DNA of 64,000 bases, from the NCBI GenBank assembly GCA_963969345.1, contig OZ017767.1, forward strand, positions 7,344,739 through 7,408,738. Direction: 5' to 3'. The translations under genes and the position numbers were made by a program. Below the pieces are notes generated by a model. It did not search any database. It saw only the letters and a list, made by a program, of their open reading frames with translations, and had not been told where the DNA came from. Origin of the DNA: Turbatrix aceti (taxonomy: Eukaryota; Nematoda; Chromadorea; Rhabditida; Panagrolaimidae). Shown here one piece after another: positions 37,135 to 49,200 of the stretch; the stretch's first letter is position 1, and each line of letters opens with the position of its first letter.

Positions 37135-37401
37135 ATGATTATGAAATTATTTCTTATATTTTTTGCAATCGTGTTTGTTGTTGTTCCACCAATTGCTGGT
37201 GAATACAATTCAAATGTCGACACAACAACTGACAGCGACTCGGAATATGTGATTTATTGCAACGAATTTTGCAAGAAAGGATGCCAAACGCTGAACGGCT
37301 TCATTGACATCACACAGCTCGAGAGTTGTATCGCTGCGTGTCGTGATGGTCGCCTTGGCGGATGTGATTTCATCATCAATCTCAAAAATGCGACAAAATA
37401 A
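37135..37401 (+). CDS. Small secreted six-cysteine protein
   Basis: Single exon, 88 residues. A signal peptide (about residues 1-22, MIMKLFLIFFAIVFVVVPPI) is followed by an acidic Thr/Ser segment and a compact domain with six cysteines spaced C-x3-C-x3-C-x14-C-x3-C-x7-C (YCNEFCKKGC ... CIAACRDGRLGGC). A TATAAAA box lies at about 37099, 36 nt before the ATG, so the leader is short. No family recognised; the paired C-x3-C helices suggest a disulfide-bonded helical hairpin. It sits between two MITEs. It ends at TAA 37399-37401. Confidence 0.7.
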   Translation: MIMKLFLIFFAIVFVVVPPIAGEYNSNVDTTTDSDSEYVIYCNEFCKKGCQTLNGFIDITQLESCIAACRDGRLGGCDFIINLKNATK

Positions 37402-37549
37402 GGCTCAAAAAATTATTTGGTATGATATGTTTTTTGATTAATTATTAACGTCATAAATAACGCCGTGCAATTGTTAGAAAGTTGAAACCAAGAATGTCGT
37501 TGCATACCAGAAAGCCCGAAATTTGTGCCAAATCGGCATTACTCTCAAC

Positions 37550-38044
37550 CAGGGTGGCGAAGAGGGGATTCCCATGGGAGTCCCATGGGAAATATCCCGG
37601 GAATTATCCCGGGATTCCCCTCTATCACGGGATAATTCCCCACGGAATTTTGAAAATGCGCGATCCCGCCTAAAATATCACCGTTATTTTACGCAGGAGC
37701 GTGCTTTTTTCATTCAAATTAGGTTTATTTATTTATTTATTATTTATTTCACCATTACTCAGTGGTTAGTTATCATTAGACCAGATGTTAGGAGGCACAA
37801 ATGATGTCCACGTAGGTGTAAATGTCTCGATTCGTTTTGGTTCAAATTAGGTAAATGATTTTATTTTCATTCTTAATTTTATTACATTAATAAAATAAGT
37901 GTGTTTTTGCATATCTTTTTTGTATGAACATGTACTTTTTTAAACGTACCAAAAAATACCCCCGGGGACTCCCATGGGACTCCCATGGGAATCCCATGGG
38001 ATAATTCCCCTATTTCTAATTCCCATGGGAGTTTCGCCACCCTG
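37550..38044. mobile_element. Non-autonomous hAT-type element with 8-bp target duplication
   Basis: Inverted ends CAGGGTGGCGAA / TTTCGCCACCCTG enclose 495 bp, flanked on both sides by CTCTCAAC (37542-37549 and 38045-38052). Inside both ends are arrays of CCCATGGGA and ATCCCGGG words. The AT-rich middle carries a TTTATTTCACCATTACTCAG module also seen near 50.83 kb and a GTTAGGAGGCACAAAT module also seen at 36866. No coding frame. The intact duplication suggests a recent insertion. Confidence 0.92.
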
Positions 38045-38349
38045 CTCTCAACCGGCCGATTTTTTGCCCGCCCGGCACAACATGATAGTGATTGACTATA
38101 CTAGCTGCATGTCTGTGTGTGTGTGTGTAAATTTTTGTGTTTGAACACACACATAGCTGCATGTCTGTGTGTGTGTTCAAAAACAAAAATTTTATTTTGA
38201 ACATTTTTCCCGCGATTTCACAAATATACTATTAATGTATCTGTATATCCATGCCTCTGTTTCATAAACATTTATATTTTCTGTCACCCTATTAAAAATA
38301 AAACCGGAAACAACAGAAAACAATAATCAAAAGCCCATTGTACGTTGAT

Positions 38350-41300
38350 TTAGTCTATGATAAGTAAATAGTCATCCAAGATGCCGCGATTAGTCGAAAA
38401 CGAACTTATTGTCTAAAAAAAAGTACATACATAGAAATGAATAATTATATGAATTTATTATTGTTCACTTACACGAAGAGTGCCAGCAAGACGCTCGATA
38501 AGTTTGAGTCGAGTCGCTGCCTCAAAGGGTGGATTTTGAGACTCTTTTTGTACCGCTTCCGCAACCGACCATTCAAAGTAAGCCCGGCAATATAGCTCTC
38601 GCGTCGCTTTGACCCGTTGTGAACCGTCAAGTGTCATCTCTGCCGCGGTTACGCTGTCTTCGTCAAAGAGTGCCAAGACAAACGTCACGCATTGTTCTAC
38701 TTCGGTGAGTTCGCAGCGAAGCATTGGCTCGACAAATAGTTGGGATAATGTTTTGAGCACGTTACTGTAACTTGCAGAAGTTTTAGCTTTTTGGTGCAAA
38801 AAAACAAAACTGAAGATGCCAAAAAAATGACAATTTGTACTGTTGTTCGCTAACAACTTGTGTACTAAAAAGTGCACAAGCATGAATAATGTTCGTTTTC
38901 TCTAGCACGGGTGACACAAATAAAAAACTATAATTATGGAAACTACAAATTTTAAATGACTCACCAACTTGAGGCAGAGGGAAAAGAGGAGGAAGTGGGT
39001 GTCGGTAACGACGCATCCGTTGTTGCGTTGCTTGACACAACAGGTGTGTAAGTACCATTACTATAACAGAGCCCCGGGATGTTGGCCGCCACCGACCACA
39101 GACTGCAAATCCAGTAATGAAATATTTCAAATCGGTGTTTTGCTAGGACTAGCTAAAAAACAGGTGTAAAATAAAGCGGCGCATGCATAAAAATAATTAA
39201 TTACTTGATCTGAAACGGAAAACTGTTGAAATTCAGGTAATCCTTGAAGCCAATCGGAATAGAGCACAAAGCAGCGTTGCCAGTCGTTGATGACATCTTT
39301 AAAGTCAGCAATTCGTGATCCCGTTGGCATCAGCTAAAAAAAATGTTGTCATGAATATTTTGTAAGAGCTTGTAAACATCAGATTCAACATAGTGCAAGT
39401 CGGTAATAGGTTTATAATTATTTATCAAAATGTAATTTTAAGAAACACAAATAACTCCCAAAAACTAGCATTTTGCACTCATGTTGCATGTAACTTTTTT
39501 TGAAAATTGTTTTTTTTAATTTGTCATTTTCTATTTTTGATATACAATATATATAAGACGATGACAACAAAAATTTTTTTTAACAGCCTGTTTTTTTAAC
39601 GTTTTTCGAAAACTCAAAGTAGACATCACAGTAGCTCATTTTTTACGTTTTTACAACAAAAAGCATCCGGAGTTAGGCCCAGAAGCCAAAACTTGCTATT
39701 ACTGCTTTTTCTGAAAACACCACAGGAAAATTCTGCAATGACTCTTTTAGTGTATTTTTCGTTCAAACTGCGATCAGCGTTTATAAATATAGTGATCAGG
39801 CGCAATATTTTTGATTTATAATAATTTTGTCAATTCATTGTACTGTGAAACTATTTTTACAATTTTTTTGCACATTGCGTCCATGATTTTTTTATGATGC
39901 GTTTTATTCTCAATCAACATAAAAACAATAACAAAAACAACAACAAAGTAACGGAAAAAAGACGGTAGAGGAATAGGGGGATCACCCTGACGCAGTAACA
40001 AAACTTGGCTACTGCGCCACCCCGACGCAGTAGCAAAGTTTGGCCATTGCGTCAAAGAAGAAAGGGAAGCACAAGACGCAAAAGCACAGGCCCGCCGCAA
40101 TAACGTAACTTGGCTATTGCGTCGAGATGGGGGTTGAAAAAATTTACACGACGAATACAATTACAAAAAGTGATACTGTATCCGTTGAAGAGCATTGTCC
40201 AAGAAAAATGATAAAAAATATCCAGAAACAAATCAAAAAAGGATGAGATTAGAGAAACAATTACGACGACGATGTTAGCTATTCTGGAGACGCTTTTGAT
40301 TAACTTGGGTCGATTTCCACGAGCAGCGAAGAAGGTAGCCATCCGAGTAAGCCGAATCCTGAAAAATAACACGAAATAAACGCCATAAGAAGAAAACAGA
40401 CAAAAAAACTCAAAAAACGATCAGAAAAAACTCATGTAATCAAGAAAGTCAGAACAGTTATCTTTGATTGCCCTGCCACGAAAAGTCGGACAAACAATCC
40501 ACACTACAACGTTGTTCGTTTGTCCAATTTTTCGTAGAGTTACATGAGTTTTTTCTGATCGGTTTTTTTGTCTGTTTTCTTCTTATGGCGTTTATTTCGT
40601 GTTATCTTTCAGGATTCGGCTTACTCGGATGGCTACCTTCTTCGCTGCTCGTGGAAATCGACCCAAGTTAATCAAAAGCGTCTCCAGAATAGCTAACATC
40701 GTCGCCGTAATTGTTTCTCTAATCTCATCCTTTTTTGATTTGTTTCTGGATATTTTTTATCATTTTTCTTGGACAATGCTCTTCAACGGATACAGTATCA
40801 CTTTTTGTAATTGTATTCGTCGTGTAAATTTTTTCAACCCCCATCTCGACGCAATAGCCAAGTTACGTTATTGCGGCGGGCCTGTGCTTTTGCGTCTTGT
40901 GCTTCCCTTTCTTCTTTGACGCAATGGCCAAACTTTGCTACTGCGTTCGGGGCTGGCGCAGTAGCCAAGTTTTGTTACTGCGTCAGGGTGATCCCCCTAT
41001 TCCTCTACCGTCTTTTTTTCGTTACTTTGTTGTTGTTTTTGTTATTGTTTTTATGTTGATTGAGAATAAAAAGCGTTTTCACGAAAAAAGTAATAAAAAA
41101 AGTAATAATGCGAAAAAACCGTTTATTTAAGTCAAACTGCCACCGTGTACCAGATTGAATAAAAACGCAACATTTACGTTCATGTTTGGACTAGATGTTC
41201 AAAATTATCGAATAAAAAGAGAAGAAGCGTCGACAGGTCGTTCGCGACTCAGGTTATCAGAAAAAAAGAGATTTTAGGCAATTAAGCGTCTCGAACATGT

Positions 41301-42653
41301 CTGAAAAGTAAATTTGCCAGAATTACGCATCATGGAAAATGTATCCGAGTTTCGGGGCAACTTCGATGGAATATGCTTTTTTGAGGTATTTTACGGTGTA
41401 ATAACGTAAACGCTGAAAATAAGCGCAAAAAAAAGGCTCATAAAAAAAATTTTTGTTGTCATCGTCTTATATATTCACAAGTAGCAGTACCTTTGTCCGT
41501 TCGCCAACAAGGCGCGGAATGCGAAAAGCGTTGTAGAAAGATACTGACTTAAATTTGAAGTTGTACATCTGCTTATCATGAAAGCAATTTCCAGTGATAC
41601 CCGAAGTCGATGGCCCCCCAATGCCTTTGTTTTGCCCCGGAGACGAAGTCAACGTAGCCGACGTCGTAGCAACGTTCAGATGCTTGTCGTAACGGTTGCA
41701 CGAAACGACGTGGTTTGTGAATAACTGATTGATAACGCTGTACCTTAATTAAATATAATGATTGAACGATTGCAAAAAAAATGTTAAAATGAATGAGTAT
41801 ACCATATGTAGTTCGCATTGGTAGCAAATATCTTGGTCGGTGTATCAGGTGTTACAGAATTCATCTCGCCCATACCAGAAAATGTTACGGGTATAGGAAT
41901 TGGAACTGCAATACTGGGTGGTGGTAAAAACGCTGAATCATCGGTTGAGTGACCCCTTGATAGGGGGGGCAAAAGAGAACTTCCACCCGACGTTGCAGTT
42001 GTCACATCAGCACTGCTAGATGACATTCTGGTCACCTGGGAAGATGTTTGTCGGTTAAACCGACGGGAAAAGTCGTCTTCGTCTTCTGATTCTGGAGTAT
42101 CCTGTCTGTAGCCGGCAAACGATTGATTGTCAAAGTTGTCGTCTCTCTGACAGTCTCGTTCTGTTTGAACAGCTGAAAGGGGCGTGGAATAAAAAATGTT
42201 TACAGCAGGTAAAAATAAAAAAAATTACCATGAGGGTTCATGCCAACATTGAAGCATTTTCGAAAACGACATGCCCGACAAATATTACGATTTGTACGAC
42301 GAATAGGACAGTCACCAGAAAACTTGCATCTATACCGCCTTTGGCTCCATATACTTCGGCGCCAAAACGATTTACATCCAAAACATCTAAATATTTTTTA
42401 CATTTATTGCATATTCGACCATAACCTACGAAAAGACTCCATAATGTCTTCCAGTGGCTTTTTTATCTTTACAAACAGTGCAAAAAATGTTTAGCTTTTT
42501 AATGCTTCCTTCCAAGGGAGGAGTATTGAGCTCTAAATCCTGGACAGTTGGGGATAAATTCCTCTGTCGTTGATTATAGAGTTCAATAATTTTAACAGCA
42601 GACACAATTAAGCTTCGAGATGCGATGCCATCTTCTTGGGACGGCATATTCAT
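38350..42653 (-). CDS. Nuclear hormone receptor, nematode supplementary type (8 exons)
   Basis: Exons 42653-42430, 42386-42229, 42172-41803, 41743-41491, 39333-39205, 39152-38965, 38770-38473 and 38412-38350 join in phase to give 560 residues. The two-finger DNA-binding domain (about 61-128) starts [18 protein letters not shown] and continues [12 protein letters not shown], with eight Cys ligands and the RKCFNVGM end. The hinge is long and Ser/Pro-rich. The ligand-binding domain contains the nematode HNF4-type signature [19 protein letters not shown], then [13 protein letters not shown] and [20 protein letters not shown]. The last 63-nt exon gives a helix-12-like GILDDYLLI. Without it, reading through the GTAAGT donor at 38472 would stop 4 codons later. 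Introns of 43 and 60 bp contrast with intron 4 (2157 bp), which contains a transposable element. Confidence 0.88.
39549..41474. mobile_element. Terminal-inverted-repeat element containing a long foldback, inside a nuclear receptor intron
   Basis: A perfect 33-bp inverted repeat (ATATATAAGACGATGACAAC and onward) at 39549-39581 and 41442-41474 bounds 1926 bp. Within it, arms of about 530 bp (39900-40440 and 40540-41070) are nearly perfect reverse complements. Each arm contains three small hairpins built from GACGCAGTAG...CTACTGCGTC-type words around a CAAAGTTTGG core. Both arms also keep the same about 69-codon open frame ([18 protein letters not shown] and onward), whose meaning is unknown. 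It lies entirely in intron 4 of the receptor. No clear target duplication. Confidence 0.85.
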
Positions 42654-43265
42654 CACGCTTCACCGTTTTTATAAAGTTAGACCAGAAAATACACCAATAT
42701 ATAATTTTTTTCTTTTCAACGAAACATGTTCTACTGGATCTGAAAAAAAAAGTAATAATCGAGTAATTAAGCCCGAGTAAGAGTAATAAATGTAAATGTA
42801 AATGTAAATTAATAATCAGTATTACGACATAGATATAATAACATAACTTAACATAACTTAAAAAATCAAAATCTTACAACGTGATTCTTTTGATTTTGTT
42901 GTATAAAAAATGGCTAACTTTTTAAAAATATACTCTAGATACTATCAGGATAGGCGAAACACTAAACTGCCAGGATTCGCGTGTTTATTGAGAATGTATC
43001 CTAAGTACTCCTCCTTGTCACAGTGGAATAGCATCTGTATAAACTACCTTATATACAAAAGTGCTACCATTTATCATCCGATTTACATGGCTAAAGGGGC
43101 GTGATAAAAGATATGGATTTGAAAGTACACACACTACAGTACGATTCATCTTTTATGTTTGACATTTTTTTTAATTTAAAAGTCATCACATATTAAAAAA
43201 AGTTTCACAGAATTAGTACTGTATTTAATAATCTCAAGTATGTTTTTTTCTCAAATCTGGCCCAT

Positions 43266-43423
43266 CAAGGGTGTCAGCGAGACGAATTTTTGTCGGCCCG
43301 GCGAGCTTTTTTTCCAAAATAAAGAACATTTAAAAAAAAATTTCTTTTTTATTTAAAACCGGACCGTCGGGCCAGGCCGGGCCGTAGGCTTTCCGGGCTG
43401 GCCCTGCCCGATTTACACCATTG
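43266..43423. mobile_element. Decayed relative of the GGGCCGGG hAT-type MITE
   Basis: The left end CAAGGGTGTCAGCGA and right end GCCCGATTTACACCATTG resemble the ends of the 16536 element, and GGCCGGGCC words remain inside. It is only 158 bp, the ends no longer match perfectly, and no target duplication is visible. Read as an older, internally deleted copy. Confidence 0.6.
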
Positions 43424-46233
43424 GTGGTTCATCACAAATTTGATTTCAAATTTTTTTTCACTTATGATGTTGTCCTTCATTATGATAGTGCACACATATG
43501 AAACCAATTCAATTCAAAAATTAGAGAGAGAAAAACATTAAACAAAAAAACAAGGCCTATAAGTACGATAAACACCTAATGTAGCAAGATGTGACACAAT
43601 ATTTATTAAAGAGCTCCGCCCCATCTCACATCCAGAATCCAAAAAACGAACATTGGGGGTAAAAAAGCCGAAGAACTGCAAATAATTATGAAACTCCCCT
43701 TAACGCTATATATATATCGTTTTTTTAAATTTGAAGAAGTCACAATGAAAGTTAAAGCATATTTATATGCAACCTAGATACATGCCAAATTTGTTAAATC
43801 AGTCGTACGAATATATGTACCTTACGACAACCAATTTAGGTACATTTGTATGTATGTACATAACGATCACAAAAAGTCACATGAAACATTTTTGTTTTTT
43901 TTCCGATCAATTACGCCGTTTGTCTAATGCAATTACACCTTCTGATTGATCAAAGGGCAAAGACAGCATCTCACCGTTATCAAACTATTCAAATCTCTCA
44001 ACGAACAGCGAAAAAAAAAGAAAAAAGAAGAGAAGATCCGATACTACCGTATTAATCCATTTATTTGCCCAACAGAAAAAAAAAGTTGAGAAAAATGGGA
44101 ACACACAAATGTCAGTCAGTCACACATAAGAAGTGCATAAGTATATATAACCGAGCATTCTTTCGTAAAGTAAAACCGAAAGCTAACTAGTATCTATTAT
44201 ATTTAAAAGGGGGAAGGAGAAAAAAGATCCCGAACTTTTTCTTCACGAATAAAACTACCACCGAGTGTGATGATGAGAGCACAAAGAATAGTATATACCA
44301 GTATGTGTAAGCACATTATGCGCTAACCACTTGCATTTTTCTTTTTTTATATAAACTTCAAAGTACACCAAAAATGATCCTATAGCTATAGGGTCACGTT
44401 TTTTTGACAAATTATGTCAGAAAAAAACTGCGGAGTTCACACTAGATATGTTCTTTGATTGTATGAAAACAAAGGCATTTCTTTTTTTTGCTCATTTTTT
44501 TTTAAACTGATAATCAAATGCTTGCACTGATTGACGTGTTCAATTTTTTCTTAAAAAATTTTTTGTTGTCGGCCTAAGTAAATATAAAAAAATAAGCAAA
44601 TGGACTCACCAACATAAGCGTGAACTCTACAAAAGAAATGAAAAACAAACAATGCCGCGCATAAACCTGCAGGGTATGTTTCCTATAGAAACAATAGGGG
44701 GGGTCTCAAAAAGAATATGGTTTCCTGTGTTATTTTTGCTAATTAGATTTTTTCATTCGAGCAAAAAAATGTAAGCGACAGAAACCGCTTAATATGATGC
44801 ATCTTGTTACCGTTGATATCTATCAAATAACCGTATATTTGTAGAGATCATAACACATTTGAATTTTGTTTTAAAAAACAGTCACCCAATAACTTAGATT
44901 ACTATTAAATATGCAGCCATATTTACGATAGTGGTACAACGCATAACATAATTTTTGGAACTCAGGCACTACCGTAATACTCGAGGTGTCAAGCACAAAT
45001 CCTCCCTAAAAAAATCCCTTTTTACCTGTACAATCTGGCTCTAGCGTTAGAATTACTGTTAAGAGTGCGCTTATTTATATCAGCTGGCATGCATGAAAAA
45101 TACTTTGGCTGATTAACACACTTCTCAAACGCTCCCAATCTGGTGCTAAAGAATATTTGTGTAAGGAATTATCCTATTGTCGCAAGGAAATATGAACACA
45201 TGATAATTTGAAAGAAAAAAGAAATATCTGTAATGTGTGAACAAAAAATTATAACATCAGTGTTCGCGTTGTTTGCAATTGTGCATCAAAACTTTCAAAA
45301 CTGAATTTTGTGATGAATCAAAATTTACCCTTCTTTGTCGAATTTGAAATTTACAAAATGCACGTGTACATACAGAATAAATATCAGGAATTCAGATGAA
45401 ACAGTAAATTCTGCGCAGCAACTGCGTTAGCAGCTCTGTACTTTGGGGATGTTTAGTACAGATACCAACCTCAAAGATTTCTCATACGCCGTATTTTATT
45501 GAAATCAGATGCGGACCATTTTGCGGATTTATTGAAATCAGAGAAGGCCATCAATCGGCAGGTGTCCAAAAGTTGAGAAAACGATTTTTTTGCCCCTTTT
45601 TCGAGTTTTTTGTCTTTTGCGCCAGGGTGAACTGTGTTTTATGGTTTGTTTTGGACTGTAATAGAGCTGCTAGACCAGATGAATTAAATTGATAACAAAA
45701 CTGCCGTCTTGGGCACTTTTTGGCTGATGTAGAACCCCAACCAAATCCATAAAAACGTATATTTTGCCAATGGCAGAAACTAGTTTACAAACTATGGGTA
45801 ACTGGGGGGTTTAATTTTTTCTTACAACATAATAGGTTGCTTGTTCAAATAAAATTGTTTGAACAATTGTGCACCTGCTCCCGAATTAAAAAGACAAAAA
45901 AAGGTAATGCACCCTGATGTGCGGCGGGGCGCATAAAAATTGGCATGGTGTTTGGGCAGGTTGATCCCCGCGAACGGCATCCAGCTAAATGTCCTATACG
46001 CCAATTGCTTCCTAATACCTGTACTAATGTCACAAAATTTTGGTTCCGTTTGATTCCTTCTAGTTTAGATGTTTTGATAAAAAACGTTTGTCCACGGACT
46101 TTTGCCGCACCCTATAGAACCGTCGATTTAGGACTAATTATAACTCTATTTACCAAGCTTAAGATAGAGGCATCCATCGTATCTGACGGGATTCAGTCAA
46201 ACATCTTCTCTATCATCTTTTCTTTATCTTCTT

Positions 46234-46283
46234 TAAAAACGTTGGGTGTATTAATCTATAGATTAATACACCCAACGTTTTTA
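46234..46283. repeat. Perfect 50-bp palindrome
   Basis: TAAAAACGTTGGGTGTATTA followed by its exact reverse complement after a short centre (ATCTATAGAT): every one of 25 base pairs matches. Flanking bases break symmetry at once. No gene overlaps it. Confidence 0.95.
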
Positions 46284-49200
46284 CGGTAAATATTTATACG
46301 GTATACCGTAATATGAGAACTACATCATTGACCGCAATACACGTATGTATCTGTATCCAGCAATAGTGTACCTGCTATGGGTAACAGACACCGCTACATG
46401 GTGTCAAGTACATCAGCTTACAAGAGACACGAAAGTTCACAGAATACTAAATTTAATATGGTAACAATATACGCATTTTGTATGTGAAACAGCTCCGTTC
46501 ATGCAGGGCACCGGCCCCCGCCCCCGCGAGGTCTATTAGCAAAAGCACAAGGCTGTTAGCTAAATTTCATAAAAATGCAATTCTATAACTCCACAAAAAA
46601 AGAAAATATCTAAATGACTTTTGGCCTATTTGCATTACTGCTACCGTTATAATATTTGCTCGTACGTGCGCGTGTTATGATGCTAAAAATAAATACTGTG
46701 CGCTTTTAAATAAAGGGGGGAAATGAAACTATCGCATCAGTCAATCTTTATTTAAAAGTGTATTGATCTCATAGTGTCTTTATCCTGTTATTTGCTTCTA
46801 TTGACACAGTTTGCAATATGTTGACACGGATTTAAAAAAAACTATTTTTTTGCAATGCTGAAAAAATGAAACCGTAATCACAGACGAATCAAAATTTTAT
46901 TTATTGTGGGATTACATTACATGAAGTGTAATATGCCATGAATAAAATTCTGAACTTTTTCAAAACACTTTTGTGCGACTTGTTTAGGGAGCATGCAGGA
47001 GGAGTATCAGTTATCACATACGGTCATGCCCCCACATTACTAAACTTCCGCTCAAAAAATAAAAAAAAAAGCATACATATCATTCTACAGATTTCCTCAA
47101 TGGGATCATCTAATCTCAAAACAACAATATTATTCTGTGACTAAAAATATAACGCAAAAAATTTGTTACTATCAAGGTTTAAAATTGGGCTGCAAATTAG
47201 TCAAAGCCAAAATTTTAAGCCGAAATCGGAAACAATTTTTATATGGTTGAACTGTGAACAAATCAGTTTTTTTAAATTGTTTACATTACAAGAATTTTTA
47301 AACATTAAAATGAAAAAAACTACTATCGCATCGTATCTAAAATTTGTTAAGGTGTTTGCATCAAATAATTGAGCAAAATTATCTTGCAAAAACTTTAATG
47401 TAAAACTTTATATATAAAAATGGCTCGGTTGAGGCGAAGGTTTCTCAACCTGCATCTGTGGTTGATGTTTTTTACTATTATTTTTGATCGTGATAACAAC
47501 GTTTACCGTCAAAAAGCTTGCCTTTATGATTTGCTCATGATTTTATTTTTTTCAACCCCGGGGATTGGGACGTAAATAATTGGCACATTTACACCACAAA
47601 ATGTTAACCTTAGTTTCCAAAATTAAATAATGATTTTTTTTGTCCTGTTAAATATGGCTTACGGTAACAACTTCTTTTACCGATAGACAGTTTAAAAGGA
47701 CAAAGAGAAGTACGTATGTTGATAACAAGAAAACAATATTGCTCTAGGGAGTGAATAGGATACGGCATCTTAATGATCATTTTTTTTAATACAGAGTGCA
47801 AAAATAAAGCGTAAGATAAATTAATACAGAAAATATGTTAGAGAATACAATTTTTAATTGAGCGTGCGTGAAATATTTTTTTAAGCAAGAGGAGCGCGCG
47901 CGGGCGTTGTCATTGCAAGCCGTAGCTAGCAAGCATACTGTGAATCAGACAAAAAAAGTGGTTCTCAAAAGTCGACGCAACTTTATGAACGCGATTTGGC
48001 TACATTAGCTCATCTTTTTTCAAAGAAAAAACTCAATGTGTAAAAATTTTTTGAATGCTAATATCACGTTTGTATCGTATACATTTTGTTTAAAAAAATT
48101 CGTGCAAACGAAAAAAAAGTCGAGCGGAGGTGAACAACATCCTATTTTGAAAAAAAATGAAGAAAAAAAATTGTTATGACATTATGTGGAAAAGAATACT
48201 CACATCAGAGATTATTCCGTGATTAGAAGTTCCGTTACGGCCAAATCCCCGGCGTCCTAGACCGCCCGTGATTCTCTGTTACTCCGTATTATCCGGGTAT
48301 AAACTTGATATATGCCGATGAATTATTCTTGAAATCCGAAATCCCGTATTCTTGAATTTAAACGGATCTTTTACAAGCGAAAAAAAACGCAGTAAGACAA
48401 ATTTGTAAACACGCTAAATTATCTAATTATCCGGGAATAAACATCGTTCTGTCCTAAAAATCTTGAGATTAATTGTCGGCAAAAATTTTCTTGTCAGTCG
48501 GAAGATAAAATAAGTGACAAGAAATGTTCTTATTTATTTTTAAACTAATGCTAGAGTTAAAGAGATTGAAAGCAACGCGTTTTAAAAAAAAATAACGCCT
48601 CAAAAATTTACAAACTATTTAAAAAAAAATAATAGTTTTATTTTTACATTATTCGCCAAACTTTGATTAGAAGTTTCGCACAAAAAACTTATTTTTTCAA
48701 TCAAAAACTGCAAGTTTCTGAAACACTTTTTAGCGGACATGACCCGATTTCATATTGTTTTTTGAAAAAATACCAGAAAACACCTACTTCTGGTATTTTT
48801 TCATATTGTTTTGAAAAAAATACCAGAAAACAGTTCTTATGTAAACAGTGTGAAAACGTGTTCAATCATGGTAAGTGTATAACCAATGATTGCAATACAG
48901 TAAATCGTCAATCACTTGCGCAAATGCTAAACACTTACGTACAAAAAGACTTATATTCCCTCAAAAAACTACGTGTATAATAATTTTTATTTTTTTTAAA
49001 ACCAATTTGACTAAAATGATTTCAATGCACATTTGGCAGATCTGTCTACCCTTTTTTCTATATTAAGAAAAAAACGTATATCATACGGTTGGTTGTTAAC
49101 GGAAAAAAACGAATTTTAAAGACTATTACAGTAACAAAACATAATATCTGGTCCAAACTGAAAGCAAATTGTTGACAACGTCCAATGCAATTTTTATAAT

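Noticed and set aside
45822..46289. Open frames on both strands, considered as transposase remnants
   Set aside because: No recognisable catalytic motif, and the plus-strand frame simply reads through the 50-bp palindrome.
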